Under the pieces are notes generated by a model. That model had not been told where the DNA came from, did no database searches, and saw nothing but the letters and a program-made list of their open reading frames with translations. This document shows, piece after piece, positions 9,258 through 16,811 of a DNA stretch of 38,069 bases. The stretch's first letter is position 1. Every line of letters starts with the position of its first letter. The translations under genes were made by a program, and so were the position numbers. The DNA lies in contig JANQPZ010000216.1 of NCBI GenBank assembly GCA_028285215.1, positions 1 through 38,069 on the forward strand, read 5' to 3'. Source of the stretch: Rhodovibrionaceae bacterium (GTDB taxonomy: Bacteria; Pseudomonadota; Alphaproteobacteria; Kiloniellales; DSM-21159).

Positions 9258-10346
9258 TCAGAAAAGCGCGAGCTGGTCAACGTCCCTGCGCGGCGGCCGA
9301 AAAATGCTTGTGTTCAGGTCCCAACTTCGCCTGTCGAGGCCCAGGCGCTTGCAGGCCAGCTCAAAGCGGCGTTTCAGCACCAAGGCATAGGGGCCTTCGC
9401 CGCGCATGCGCTTTCCCCAGGTCGAGTCGTAAAGCTTGCCGCCGCGGGCGCTGCGAATTTGTTCCAGCACCCGCGACTTGCGGTCGGGCGCATGGGCCTC
9501 CAGCCATTCCTCGAACAGCGGACCGATCTCCTGCGGCAGCCGCAGAAGAATGTAGGAGGCAGCCTCGGCCCCCGCTTCCGCGGCTGCTTCCAACAGGGCC
9601 TCCAGCTCGTGATCGTTCAGGGCCGGGATCATCGGCGCGGTCAGCACCGCCACGGGCACGCCGGCCTCGTTCAGGCGGCGGATCGCGGTGAGGCGCTTCG
9701 GCGGGCTCGAGGCCCGAGGCTCCAAAGCCCGGGCAAGCCCGCGGTCGAGGGTGGTCAGCGAGAGGCAGATACGCACCAGCCTTTGTTCGGCCAGCGGCGC
9801 CAGCAGATCCAGGTCGCGCAGCACAAGGTCGGACTTGGTGATGATGCCGAAGGGGTGTTTGGCTTCGGCCAGCACCTCGAGGATCCTCCGGGTGATCCGC
9901 AGTTTCCGTTCGATCGGCTGATAGGGATCGGTGTTGGCGCCGAGCGCCAGGGTCGCCGGCCGGTAGCCTTTCTTCGAGAGTTCCTGGCGCAGGAGCTCCG
10001 CCGCATCGTGCTTGGCGAAGAGCTTGGTTTCGAAGTCGAGACCGGGCGAGAAGCCGAGGTAGGCGTGGGTCGGCCGAGCGAAGCAGTAGACGCATCCGTG
10101 CTCGCAGCCCTTGTAGGGGTTGATCGATCGGTCGAAGGGGATATCGGGCGAGTCGTTCTTGGCGATGATCTTGCGGCTGCTGTCGGCCAGGATCTCGGTG
10201 CGCAGCGGCGGGGCTTCCTCGGTCTCGCGCTCCAGCGTGCCCCAGCCGTCGTCCGTCCGCTCGCCCGCCAGGCGCTCGTAGCGGCCGGCGCGATTGCTGA
10301 CGGCCCCGCGGCCCTTGGTAGGGGTGTTCGGCAGCGCTTGATCCAT
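9258..10346 (-). CDS. PA0069 family radical SAM protein
   Basis: A 362-residue protein with the radical SAM cluster C81-E-H-G-C85-V-Y-C88 in the context NPYKGCEHGCVYCFARPTH. This spacing and the region around it match the spore-photoproduct-lyase-like PA0069 family. Later conserved pieces are LALGANTDPYQPIERKL and PMIPALNDHELE. Proteins of this family are widespread but their substrate is not established. The ATG at 10346 is chosen because the frame upstream of it has no family similarity. It sits in front of rnhB in the same direction. Confidence 0.92.
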   Translation of the reverse strand: MDQALPNTPTKGRGAVSNRAGRYERLAGERTDDGWGTLERETEEAPPLRTEILADSSRKIIAKNDSPDIPFDRSINPYKGCEHGCVYCFARPTHAYLGFSPGLDFETKLFAKHDAAELLRQELSKKGYRPATLALGANTDPYQPIERKLRITRRILEVLAEAKHPFGIITKSDLVLRDLDLLAPLAEQRLVRICLSLTTLDRGLARALEPRASSPPKRLTAIRRLNEAGVPVAVLTAPMIPALNDHELEALLEAAAEAGAEAASYILLRLPQEIGPLFEEWLEAHAPDRKSRVLEQIRSARGGKLYDSTWGKRMRGEGPYALVLKRRFELACKRLGLDRRSWDLNTSIFRPPRRDVDQLALF

Positions 10347-10384
10347 GCAGATCAAGTTACCGTCAAAACAAGAACAAAACAAGA

Positions 10385-11476
10385 TTATTGAAGCAGGTTC
10401 TGCAAACCTGGCGGGTCCAGCCACTCGCCACGCAGATGCCGGACAACCTCGGGGTCGAGATAGTGGCGGGTACGCTCCTCCACATGGGCGATCAGCACCG
10501 GATCGCTGCGGGCGGCCGACCAACCGGCAGGCTGTCCTTCCGCCAACTTGCTGCGATGCTCGATGCGCCAAAGGGCGCACCAGGTCAGGGCCCGCAGCAG
10601 CAGCAGGCGCCGCAGCGGCACCAGTGTGGGGGCAAGGGCGGCGGCCTGGGCGGGCCCGACCGCGACCAGATAGCGCCGGTAGAAGGCGCCAACGTCTGCG
10701 AGCGAGAGCGTGGCGGAGGTTGCAATGTCCCAGGTGGTCGAGCTGTAGACCGTGGCGTGTGCCAGATCGATGGCCGGGGCGCCGTAGAGAGCCTTCTCCA
10801 AGTCGACGATCACCGCATGGGGCTCTTCGGCGTCGCCCGAATCCAGGCCCGATCGGACGAGGAAGTTGCCGGGGTGCGTATCGGTCAGCACCAGACTGCG
10901 CGGCTGGACGGCTCCTTCGACGTTGTTGGCGTAGCGGCGGGCCCAGACCAGTTCCTCCTGCAACTGAGCGCGCGTGTCCGGTCGGATGTCGGGGCCGTCG
11001 AGGTAGCGGGCCTGGGCCTCGATTTCCTGCAGTGCGCCCGCGACCGGGTCCAGGTGATCCTCCAAAGGCGGCCGCGCAGCCGCTGGCGGCAGGGGCAGAG
11101 CATGCACGGCCGCCATGGCGTCGGCCAAGGCCGGCAGGTCCTGCGGCAGGCGCGGCGGTCGGCCCTCGATGTACTCCACCACCAGGGCGCCCATGGGCAG
11201 GCGCGGGCCGGGCGGCAGACTGGCACGCAGCCGCGGCCCGTGGCCGCTGGCACTGACCCGAGCGAAGCAGGCGGCCTGATAGGCCAGGTTTTCCGCGGCG
11301 GCATAGCCGCGCTGACTCTGCTTTGGAACCCGCAGCAGCCAGGGACTCTCCGCGATGCGGTAGTGGTCGTGGGCGAGGCCGCTGTCGGCGAGGGGCGAAA
11401 GCGGCCCGGTCAGCTCGGGACAGGCCTCGGCCAGGGCGGTTCTCAAGACCTCGTTATCGGCAAGCGGCTTGGGCAT
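10385..11476 (-). CDS. Aminoglycoside phosphotransferase-fold kinase (small-molecule kinase)
   Basis: A 363-residue protein with the APH/choline-kinase fold. The catalytic loop reads LVLTDTHPGNFLV, giving the catalytic Asp199 and Asn204. The metal-binding segment is AVIVDLEKALYGAPAIDLAH (Asp225). In the Brenner motif H-x-D-x4-N the first position is Leu rather than His. The lid region MGALVVEYIEGR is normal for the family. It likely phosphorylates a sugar, amino alcohol or similar molecule, not necessarily an antibiotic. ATG at 11476 follows GAGG by seven bases. The same frame stays open for another 1.2 kb across two genes on the other strand, which I take as a GC artefact. Its start is divergent from the two glycosyltransferases. 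Confidence 0.85.
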   Translation of the reverse strand: MPKPLADNEVLRTALAEACPELTGPLSPLADSGLAHDHYRIAESPWLLRVPKQSQRGYAAAENLAYQAACFARVSASGHGPRLRASLPPGPRLPMGALVVEYIEGRPPRLPQDLPALADAMAAVHALPLPPAAARPPLEDHLDPVAGALQEIEAQARYLDGPDIRPDTRAQLQEELVWARRYANNVEGAVQPRSLVLTDTHPGNFLVRSGLDSGDAEEPHAVIVDLEKALYGAPAIDLAHATVYSSTTWDIATSATLSLADVGAFYRRYLVAVGPAQAAALAPTLVPLRRLLLLRALTWCALWRIEHRSKLAEGQPAGWSAARSDPVLIAHVEERTRHYLDPEVVRHLRGEWLDPPGLQNLLQ

Positions 11477-11506
11477 AACGAACCTCGCAAGTAGCATGGA
11501 CGGCCC

Positions 11507-12256
11507 ATGAGCATCAAAGCCGCACCGCAGAACACGACAGCGACTCCCCGCCACAGGCCGGCCGGGTGCGTCGGCGGTTCGCTCGAGCGGCTGTCCGTGG
11601 TGATACCGGCGCTGGAGGCGGCCGCCACGCTGCCCGGCACTCTGCAGGGCTTGAGGCCCGGCGCGCCGGGCGAGGTAATCGTGGTCGACAGCGGTTCCAG
11701 CGACGACACCGCAGAGCTTGCCAAGCGCCAGGGTGCGCAGCTGATCGTGGCACCGCGCGGGCGCGGCCTGCAGCTCGCTGCCGGTGCACGCAAGGCCGGC
11801 GGCGACTGGCTGCTGTTCCTGCATGCCGACACGCGGTTGGAGGCCGGCTGGCCGGAGGCGGTGCTGGACTTCATCGAGACAACCGGCGAGGGCTGGCGGG
11901 CAGGCTGGTTCCGCTTGGCTTTCGACGACGAACATCCTTCCGCCCTCCGGGTTGCTCGCCTCGCCAACTGGCGCAGCCGCGTTCTGGGTCTGCCTTACGG
12001 CGATCAGGGGCTGGTGATTCCCAAGAGTTTCTATCAGGCGCTGGGCGGCTACGGCCGTCAGCCGCTCATGGAGGACGTGGAACTGGTCCGGCGGGTCGGA
12101 CGCCGGCGCCTGGTCGAGCTGCCGGCAAGGGCGGTGACCTCGGCCGAACGCTATCGGCGCGACGGCTGGCTGCGTCGGCCGGCCAAGAACCTGTCGTTGC
12201 TGTCTCTCTACCTTTTGGGCGTTCCGCCGAAACTCTTGGTCAGGCTCTATCGCTAG
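11507..12256 (+). CDS. Family 2 glycosyltransferase, TIGR04283 type
   Basis: A 249-residue GT-A glycosyltransferase. It shows LSVVIPALEAAATLPGTL, VIVVDSGSSDDT for nucleotide-sugar binding, and LLFLHADTRLEAGWP with the DxD-like HAD. The segment GGYGRQPLMEDVEL follows. This combination defines the TIGR04283 group, named after its association with arsenosugar synthesis, but no arsM or arsS is visible here, so the acceptor is unknown. A tail near the end (LLSLYLLGVPPKLLVRLYR) may lie on the membrane. It is followed without any gap by the TIGR04282 gene. Confidence 0.9.
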   Translation: MSIKAAPQNTTATPRHRPAGCVGGSLERLSVVIPALEAAATLPGTLQGLRPGAPGEVIVVDSGSSDDTAELAKRQGAQLIVAPRGRGLQLAAGARKAGGDWLLFLHADTRLEAGWPEAVLDFIETTGEGWRAGWFRLAFDDEHPSALRVARLANWRSRVLGLPYGDQGLVIPKSFYQALGGYGRQPLMEDVELVRRVGRRRLVELPARAVTSAERYRRDGWLRRPAKNLSLLSLYLLGVPPKLLVRLYR

Positions 12257-12871
12257 ATGCGCAACCGTCTGATCGTGATGGCGCGGGCGCCGCGCTATGG
12301 CGTGGGCAAGCGTCGGCTGGCGGCGGGGGCCGGCGAGCTTGCCGCCTGGCGTTTTCAGCGGCTCAATCTGCTCCGCCTGTTGCGATGCCTGGGGCGAGAT
12401 CCGCGCTGGCAGCTCTCGGTGGCAGTGACACCGGACCGCGGGCGTTTGCCATCCGGAGCCGGGCACATCGCTCGACAGCCCCAGGGCCGGGGCGATCTGG
12501 GCGCCAGAATGGCGCGCGCCTTGGCGCATGCGCCGACGGGGCCGACCGTTCTCATCGGTGCCGATATCCCCGATGTTAGGCCGGGGGAGGTGGCCCGCGC
12601 CTTTCATCTGCTGGGAGCCAACGACTGGGTCTTCGGTCCGGCCGAGGATGGCGGCTACTGGCTGATCGGCGCACGCCGCCGCCCGAGGCTGCGTCTGCCC
12701 TTTGCCGGCGTGCGCTGGTCGCATCCCCAGACCTTGGCCGACACGCTCGCCAATCTGAAAGATCAGCGCGTGGGGCTGGTTGCGCAGTTGGCCGATGTGG
12801 ACGAGGCGTCCGACCTCGAAAGACTAGAGCGTGATCGCCTCAGGTGGGATCGTCTCATGCGGGATCGCTAG
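12257..12871 (+). CDS. TIGR04282 (DUF2064) glycosyltransferase-like protein
   Basis: A 204-residue nucleotidyl/glycosyltransferase-like protein of the GT-A fold. Motifs are LIVMARAPRYGVGKRRLA near the start, GPTVLIGADIPDV in the centre and FGPAEDGGYWLIG. The ATG begins at the base after the TAG of the TIGR04283 gene, and the two are normally found as a pair. The last 15 residues (LERDRLRWDRLMRDR) are encoded by a copy of the palindromic element, which explains the repetitive Arg/Asp tail. The pair is labelled arsenosugar biosynthesis in databases; here that is only a name, since no arsenic genes are seen. Confidence 0.9.
   Translation: MRNRLIVMARAPRYGVGKRRLAAGAGELAAWRFQRLNLLRLLRCLGRDPRWQLSVAVTPDRGRLPSGAGHIARQPQGRGDLGARMARALAHAPTGPTVLIGADIPDVRPGEVARAFHLLGANDWVFGPAEDGGYWLIGARRRPRLRLPFAGVRWSHPQTLADTLANLKDQRVGLVAQLADVDEASDLERLERDRLRWDRLMRDR
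12824..12871 (+). repeat. Palindromic element, copy B, inside a coding region
   Basis: The left arm CTAGAGCGTGATCGC is followed by CTCAGGTGGGATCG, identical to the perfect inner stem expected for copy A. The right arm is reduced to GGGATCGCTAGGAGCG. It lies in the open frame of the TIGR04282 gene and codes for its last 15 residues and stop. Confidence 0.75.
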
Positions 12872-12880
12872 GAGCGGGCG

Positions 12881-13435
12881 TCAGCCGGTCTGCTTCAGGT
12901 GCTCCTGAAGACGCGGCATGAGCTCGACCAGATTGCAGGGTTTGTGGCGGCTGTCGAGCTGCCAGCGCAGAATCTCGTTCCAGCCGTCCTTGCAGGCGCC
13001 GGTCGAGCCGGGCAGGGCAAAGAGATAGGTGCCGCCGGCCACGCCGCCGAGCGCGCGCGACTGGATTGTGGAGGTGCCGATCTTGCCGTAGCTGATCCAG
13101 CGGAACAGCTCGCCGAAGCCTTCGATCTCCTTTTCCATCACCCGCTTGAAGGCCTCCGGTGTGACGTCGCGGCCGGTAACACCGGTGCCGCCGGTGGTGA
13201 TCACCACATCGACGCCGGAGTCGGCGACGCAGTCCCGCAGATAGCCCTCGATCAGCTCTGCCTCGTCCCGCCGGATCTCCCGCTTCACAACGCGATGGCC
13301 GGCCTCTCCGATCAGCCGCTGCAGGGTGTCGCCGGAGCGATCGTCCTCCAGGCTGCGGCTGTCGGAAACGGTCAGCAGCGCGACGTTGACCGCGAGAAAC
13401 GGGAGGCTTTCGTCAAGGCGATGGGGGGCGTCCAT
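12881..13435 (-). CDS. moaB: Molybdenum cofactor biosynthesis protein MoaB
   Basis: A 184-residue MoaB/Mog-fold protein that adenylates molybdopterin or supports that step in molybdenum cofactor synthesis. The motifs [36 protein letters not shown] and [14 protein letters not shown] are all present. The ATG at 13435 follows CAGGAG by seven bases and is preferred over a TTG two codons upstream. It runs toward the glycosyltransferase pair and lies downstream of the lytic transglycosylase on the same strand. No other molybdenum cofactor gene is in the window. Confidence 0.96.
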   Translation of the reverse strand: MDAPHRLDESLPFLAVNVALLTVSDSRSLEDDRSGDTLQRLIGEAGHRVVKREIRRDEAELIEGYLRDCVADSGVDVVITTGGTGVTGRDVTPEAFKRVMEKEIEGFGELFRWISYGKIGTSTIQSRALGGVAGGTYLFALPGSTGACKDGWNEILRWQLDSRHKPCNLVELMPRLQEHLKQTG

Positions 13436-13460
13436 GGTCAAGCTCCTGTTCGCGCGCGAC

Positions 13461-13507
13461 CCCTGGATGGAAGCGGAGCCGTTTCCGTCCAGGGAGATCG
13501 CGCTCTA
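13461..13507 (-). repeat. Palindromic element, copy C, overlapping a stop codon
   Basis: On the minus strand it reads TAGAGCGCGATCT, then a 14-base arm (13494-13481), a six-base loop and a matching arm (13474-13461) with one G:T-type mismatch near the middle. Its TAG is the stop codon of the lytic transglycosylase. The inner stem sequence differs from copies A and B, but the outer TAGAGCGCGATC end is the same. It could act as a terminator. Confidence 0.65.
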
Positions 13508-15352
13508 ATCGAGCTTTACGTAGATCGGACGGACCCCTGCTGCCAAGGCCTCCAGCGACGGTGTCGGCTGGCCGAGGCGGGCGCGGTAGATCCAGAAGTT
13601 GGTCAGCACACGTTCGATGAAAGTACGGGTTTCCAGCGAGGGAAGCGACTCGATGAACAACAGTGGGTCGTCCAGAGATGCGCCGGTCTCCTGCAACTGC
13701 TGCTGCCACTTGCGCAGATTGCCGGGCCCACCGTTGTAGGCGGCGGCCAGGCGGAAGAGATCGTTGCCCGTCTGGGTCTCTTCCATCAGATGCAGCAGAT
13801 AGCGCTGCGCCAGGTCGAGGTTGAAGGCCGGGTCGAACAGCTTGACGCTGCTGCCGTCTTTCAGGCTGCTGTCGCCCGAGATATAGCTGGCCGTTGCCGG
13901 CATGACCTGCATCAGGCCGCGGGCGCCGTAGCGGCTCTCGGCATCCGGGTCGAAGGCCGACTCCTGGCGCATCAGGGCATAGAGCAAGGCACGGTCGACC
14001 TGCCAACCGCTCTGGGGCTCCCATGGCGGGATCGGGAAGAGCGCAGCGGTTACCGCGGGGTCGCTGGCCTGTGTCGGAGTGTCGTCCAGGTGGCTGGCCA
14101 GCCGGAACGAGAGACCAGGAATCTGCGCACGTTCGGTCAGCGCCAGCAGGCCGCGGGCCGTCTCCCGGTCGCGCCATCCCTCCAGCATCATCAGTTCGGC
14201 TTCGGCCAGGTCGCGGCGGCCGACCTGCAGGAGAGCGGCCGCGCGCAGCACCCGTGGCTCTTCCATCAGGCTTGCAAGAGTTTCTCGGGAAAGCGCCGGC
14301 CGCTTGAAGGCGACGCTGGTATCCAGGCCCAAGGCTGCGCGCGCCAGTAGGCCATAGAAGGTGCGCGAATGCTCGGAGGCGTCTCGCAGCCAGCCGCTCA
14401 TTTCGCCCGGCTTGCGCAGGCGCAAGGCGGTTCGTGAGGCCCAGAAGCCACCCGCCGCCTGCATCCAGCCGCTGACGTGATCGGCCCGAGCCAGCGCGGA
14501 GAAGCGACGGTGGGCGGTTTCGATATCGCCTGTACGCCAGGCCGCCAGGCCGCCGACCCAGAGGGCAACCGGCGCCTTGTCGCCGCCAAGGAGAACGGCC
14601 GTGCTCGCGGCTGCCAGGGCTTCGCGGTCATTGCCCAGATAGAACCAGCCCGAAGCCAGGCGGCTGAAGCCCTGGGCGCGCTCAACCTCATCCAACAGCC
14701 TGCGGACATCGGCGCGGTTCAAAAGCTTTTCCGTTGCCGTCAGGCGGCTTTTGGAAACGTTCCGGCGGATCTCGCGCTTGATCTCCGCAACTTGCTCGCG
14801 CTCCGTCGCGCTGCGTTCGCGCGGCGAGACATAGCGGAAGAGAGCGGGGCCGGCACCGCCCAGGGCGATTCGCTTGCCCTGAGGCTCCGGCGGCGGAGCC
14901 GTGTCGGCCGGCATGCGGCGCAAGGCCAGGCGATGAACGCGCTTGGCATCCGGCAGGTCGGCATAGGCGTCCAGCCAACGCTTCAGCTCGTCATAGGACG
15001 AGCGGTAGGCGGTGGGGTGCAGGTAGCGCTGCACCTGCAGATGACCCAGCAGGAGGCGGTCATCCAACTGTGCGATGGTGCGATCCGCCTCGTCCCAGTG
15101 CCCAGCTTCCTGGAGCACGAAGATCTTGCGGTAGCGCTCCACATCGCGTGCAGAGAGGACCCGCGGCAGGCCCTGGCTGTCCAGACCCGTTACGCGCGGC
15201 AAGGCCGCCGTTTCGGCCTGGCTGTCGCGGAGCGGCGCAGACGCCTCCCTGGCGCCGACATCGCTGTCGAGCGTTACAGCCATCAAAAAAGTGCAAAAAA
15301 AGATAAGACCCCGTAGGAGTCCGGCTCCGACCCATGTACCCAAGACGCGCAT
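13505..15352 (-). CDS. Soluble lytic murein transglycosylase (Slt70-like)
   Basis: A 615-residue periplasmic enzyme that cuts peptidoglycan glycan strands and leaves 1,6-anhydro ends. An N-terminal hydrophobic segment (LLRGLIFFCTFLMAVTL) exports or anchors it. A long alpha-helical superhelix follows, typical of Slt70. The C-terminal SLT domain has the catalytic Glu near residue 464 in MRQESAFDPDAESRYGARG, followed by LMQVMPATA and the AAAYNGGPGN motif. ATG at 15352 is used; it is two codons after a TTG, and its ribosome site is weak. A CtrA-type box lies 17 bases in front of it, suggesting cell-cycle control. The stop overlaps palindromic element C. Confidence 0.94.
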   Translation of the reverse strand: MRVLGTWVGAGLLRGLIFFCTFLMAVTLDSDVGAREASAPLRDSQAETAALPRVTGLDSQGLPRVLSARDVERYRKIFVLQEAGHWDEADRTIAQLDDRLLLGHLQVQRYLHPTAYRSSYDELKRWLDAYADLPDAKRVHRLALRRMPADTAPPPEPQGKRIALGGAGPALFRYVSPRERSATEREQVAEIKREIRRNVSKSRLTATEKLLNRADVRRLLDEVERAQGFSRLASGWFYLGNDREALAAASTAVLLGGDKAPVALWVGGLAAWRTGDIETAHRRFSALARADHVSGWMQAAGGFWASRTALRLRKPGEMSGWLRDASEHSRTFYGLLARAALGLDTSVAFKRPALSRETLASLMEEPRVLRAAALLQVGRRDLAEAELMMLEGWRDRETARGLLALTERAQIPGLSFRLASHLDDTPTQASDPAVTAALFPIPPWEPQSGWQVDRALLYALMRQESAFDPDAESRYGARGLMQVMPATASYISGDSSLKDGSSVKLFDPAFNLDLAQRYLLHLMEETQTGNDLFRLAAAYNGGPGNLRKWQQQLQETGASLDDPLLFIESLPSLETRTFIERVLTNFWIYRARLGQPTPSLEALAAGVRPIYVKLD

Positions 15353-15368
15353 CCCCAACAGTGCGATC

Positions 15369-15383
15369 TTAATAATATCTTAA
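15369..15383 (-). promoter_or_regulatory. CtrA-type box TTAA-N7-TTAA
   Basis: The plus strand reads TTAATAATATCTTAA, an exact TTAA-N7-TTAA as bound by the cell-cycle regulator CtrA in alphaproteobacteria. It stands out in GC-rich surroundings and is 17 to 31 bases before the lytic transglycosylase ATG. It would cover the promoter or the leader, so it could activate or repress. Binding is not shown. Confidence 0.5.
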
Positions 15384-15588
15384 TACAAAAGGGGTGTGCC
15401 GGCCACCCTTATGGCGGTTGTGCAGACCAGCTATGCCCTAACGCGTCACGCGCAAAGCCCCGCCGCCGTGACAGTTTTGTGATGTTGTGACGGCCTTGTA
15501 ACGCGCCGTCTGCCGCCGTTTTTCGGTTGCCTGTACCTGGGGCTACCAAGCGCTGGCGCCCCTAGGCGTGGCAAGGTGGGAATGGGCC

Positions 15589-16518
15589 CTAGGCGCTGTG
15601 AAGCGGGTCCGCCTGCGCCTCCACGGCGGTGCGGAAGGCAAGCAGATCGCGCCAGGCAAGGCGCTTCTGGGCGGGCTGACGCAGCAGGTAGGCGGGGTGA
15701 AACAGCGGCATCGCCGGCAATGGCGACGGCAAGCCCGCATGCTGGTAAGCGAACCACTGGCCGCGCAGCCGCGTGATCCCTCGCTTCTCGGCCAGCAAGG
15801 CCTTGGCCGAGGTGCCACCCAGGAATGCCAGGTATCGCGGCGCGACCAGCTCGATGTGTCGCTCTGTAAAGGGCAGGCACAGCTGCAACTCCTGCTCCTG
15901 CGGCGTTCGATTGCCCGGAGGGCGCCAGAAGAGCACGTTGGTGATATAGACGTCTTTGGCCGGATCGAATCCGGCGGCGCGCAGCATAGCGTCGAGTAGC
16001 TGTCCGGCCGCGCCCACGAAGGGTGCGCCCTGCAGGTCCTCGTCGCGTCCCGGCGCCTCACCTATGAGCATGACATCCGCTTGCGGTGCGCCGCGCGAAA
16101 TCACGGTGTTCTTTGCCGTCTTCTTGAGGTCACAGCCGTCGAAGTCGCGAATGGCGGTGTGAAGGGCCTCCAGCGAGGCCGCGCCGCGCGCCGCATGCTC
16201 GGCATCCGCCAGGGTGTTTTCGTGGCTGCGCAACGCCTGGGAGGTGGCCTGCCAGACCGGCGGCGGATCGTTGCGGGGAGATCGGGACGGCGACGGCTCG
16301 CGGGTGCTTGGGTGCGGGAGGGTGTGCCGTTGCGGCGCGCTCGCGTTCCCTTGCCCGCTGTCACGTCCATCGTCTTGCGCCGAACTCGCGTCCGGGGCGC
16401 GCTTGGCCAGGCGGTCGAGCGGTTCCGCACCGATGGCCTCGTCGGCTCCGGCGTCCACCAGCCAGGCAAGTGCCGTCAAAGCAGCTTTGCGATCTTCTTT
16501 GCCTGACCAGTCTACCAT
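15589..16518 (-). CDS. Uracil-DNA glycosylase, family 4-like
   Basis: A 309-residue enzyme that removes uracil from DNA. The catalytic region is [23 protein letters not shown] (about 150-172), followed by [16 protein letters not shown] and [10 protein letters not shown] carrying the conserved His274. An N-terminal part of about 115 residues is low in complexity and not conserved. Family 4 enzymes bind a 4Fe-4S cluster through four cysteines. By eye only two are kept here (C129 and C214); the other two positions hold Phe and Trp198, so the cluster may be lost. ATG at 16518 lacks a clear Shine-Dalgarno. It is divergent from the ETF-ubiquinone oxidoreductase gene, with about 290 bases between them. 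Confidence 0.92.
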   Translation of the reverse strand: MVDWSGKEDRKAALTALAWLVDAGADEAIGAEPLDRLAKRAPDASSAQDDGRDSGQGNASAPQRHTLPHPSTREPSPSRSPRNDPPPVWQATSQALRSHENTLADAEHAARGAASLEALHTAIRDFDGCDLKKTAKNTVISRGAPQADVMLIGEAPGRDEDLQGAPFVGAAGQLLDAMLRAAGFDPAKDVYITNVLFWRPPGNRTPQEQELQLCLPFTERHIELVAPRYLAFLGGTSAKALLAEKRGITRLRGQWFAYQHAGLPSPLPAMPLFHPAYLLRQPAQKRLAWRDLLAFRTAVEAQADPLHSA

Positions 16519-16811
16519 GGAGGAGATCTAGCACGGCCTCAAATCGACAGAAAGTCCGGGTCGACAAAGGTGGGGTCCGCCAGAGGGCGAGCTTCCGGGC
16601 CGACACTCCTTGCGACGGAGGCGACCGGACAGCCTCGACCTACAAATCGCTTCGACGCTGTCCAGTATGGGGGTAGAAGCCGTTTTAAGGCAGCTGACTT
16701 TGTCTCTCTGCTCGGTCACTTCCTTCTCGTTCACTCTGCGGCCTCGCGTCCCTTTCGCATGACCGCCCTGCTCGGCTATATCCAAACAAAACATCAGGAG
16801 AGCGGAACGCT

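Noticed and set aside
8643-10391. 582-codon plus-strand open frame
   Set aside because: It covers rnhB and the radical SAM gene in antisense; both minus-strand proteins have full motifs.
10385-12724. Minus-strand frame of 779 codons extending the APH-like gene upstream
   Set aside because: The part beyond 11476 lies antisense to two well-supported glycosyltransferase genes and has no similarity to the kinase family.
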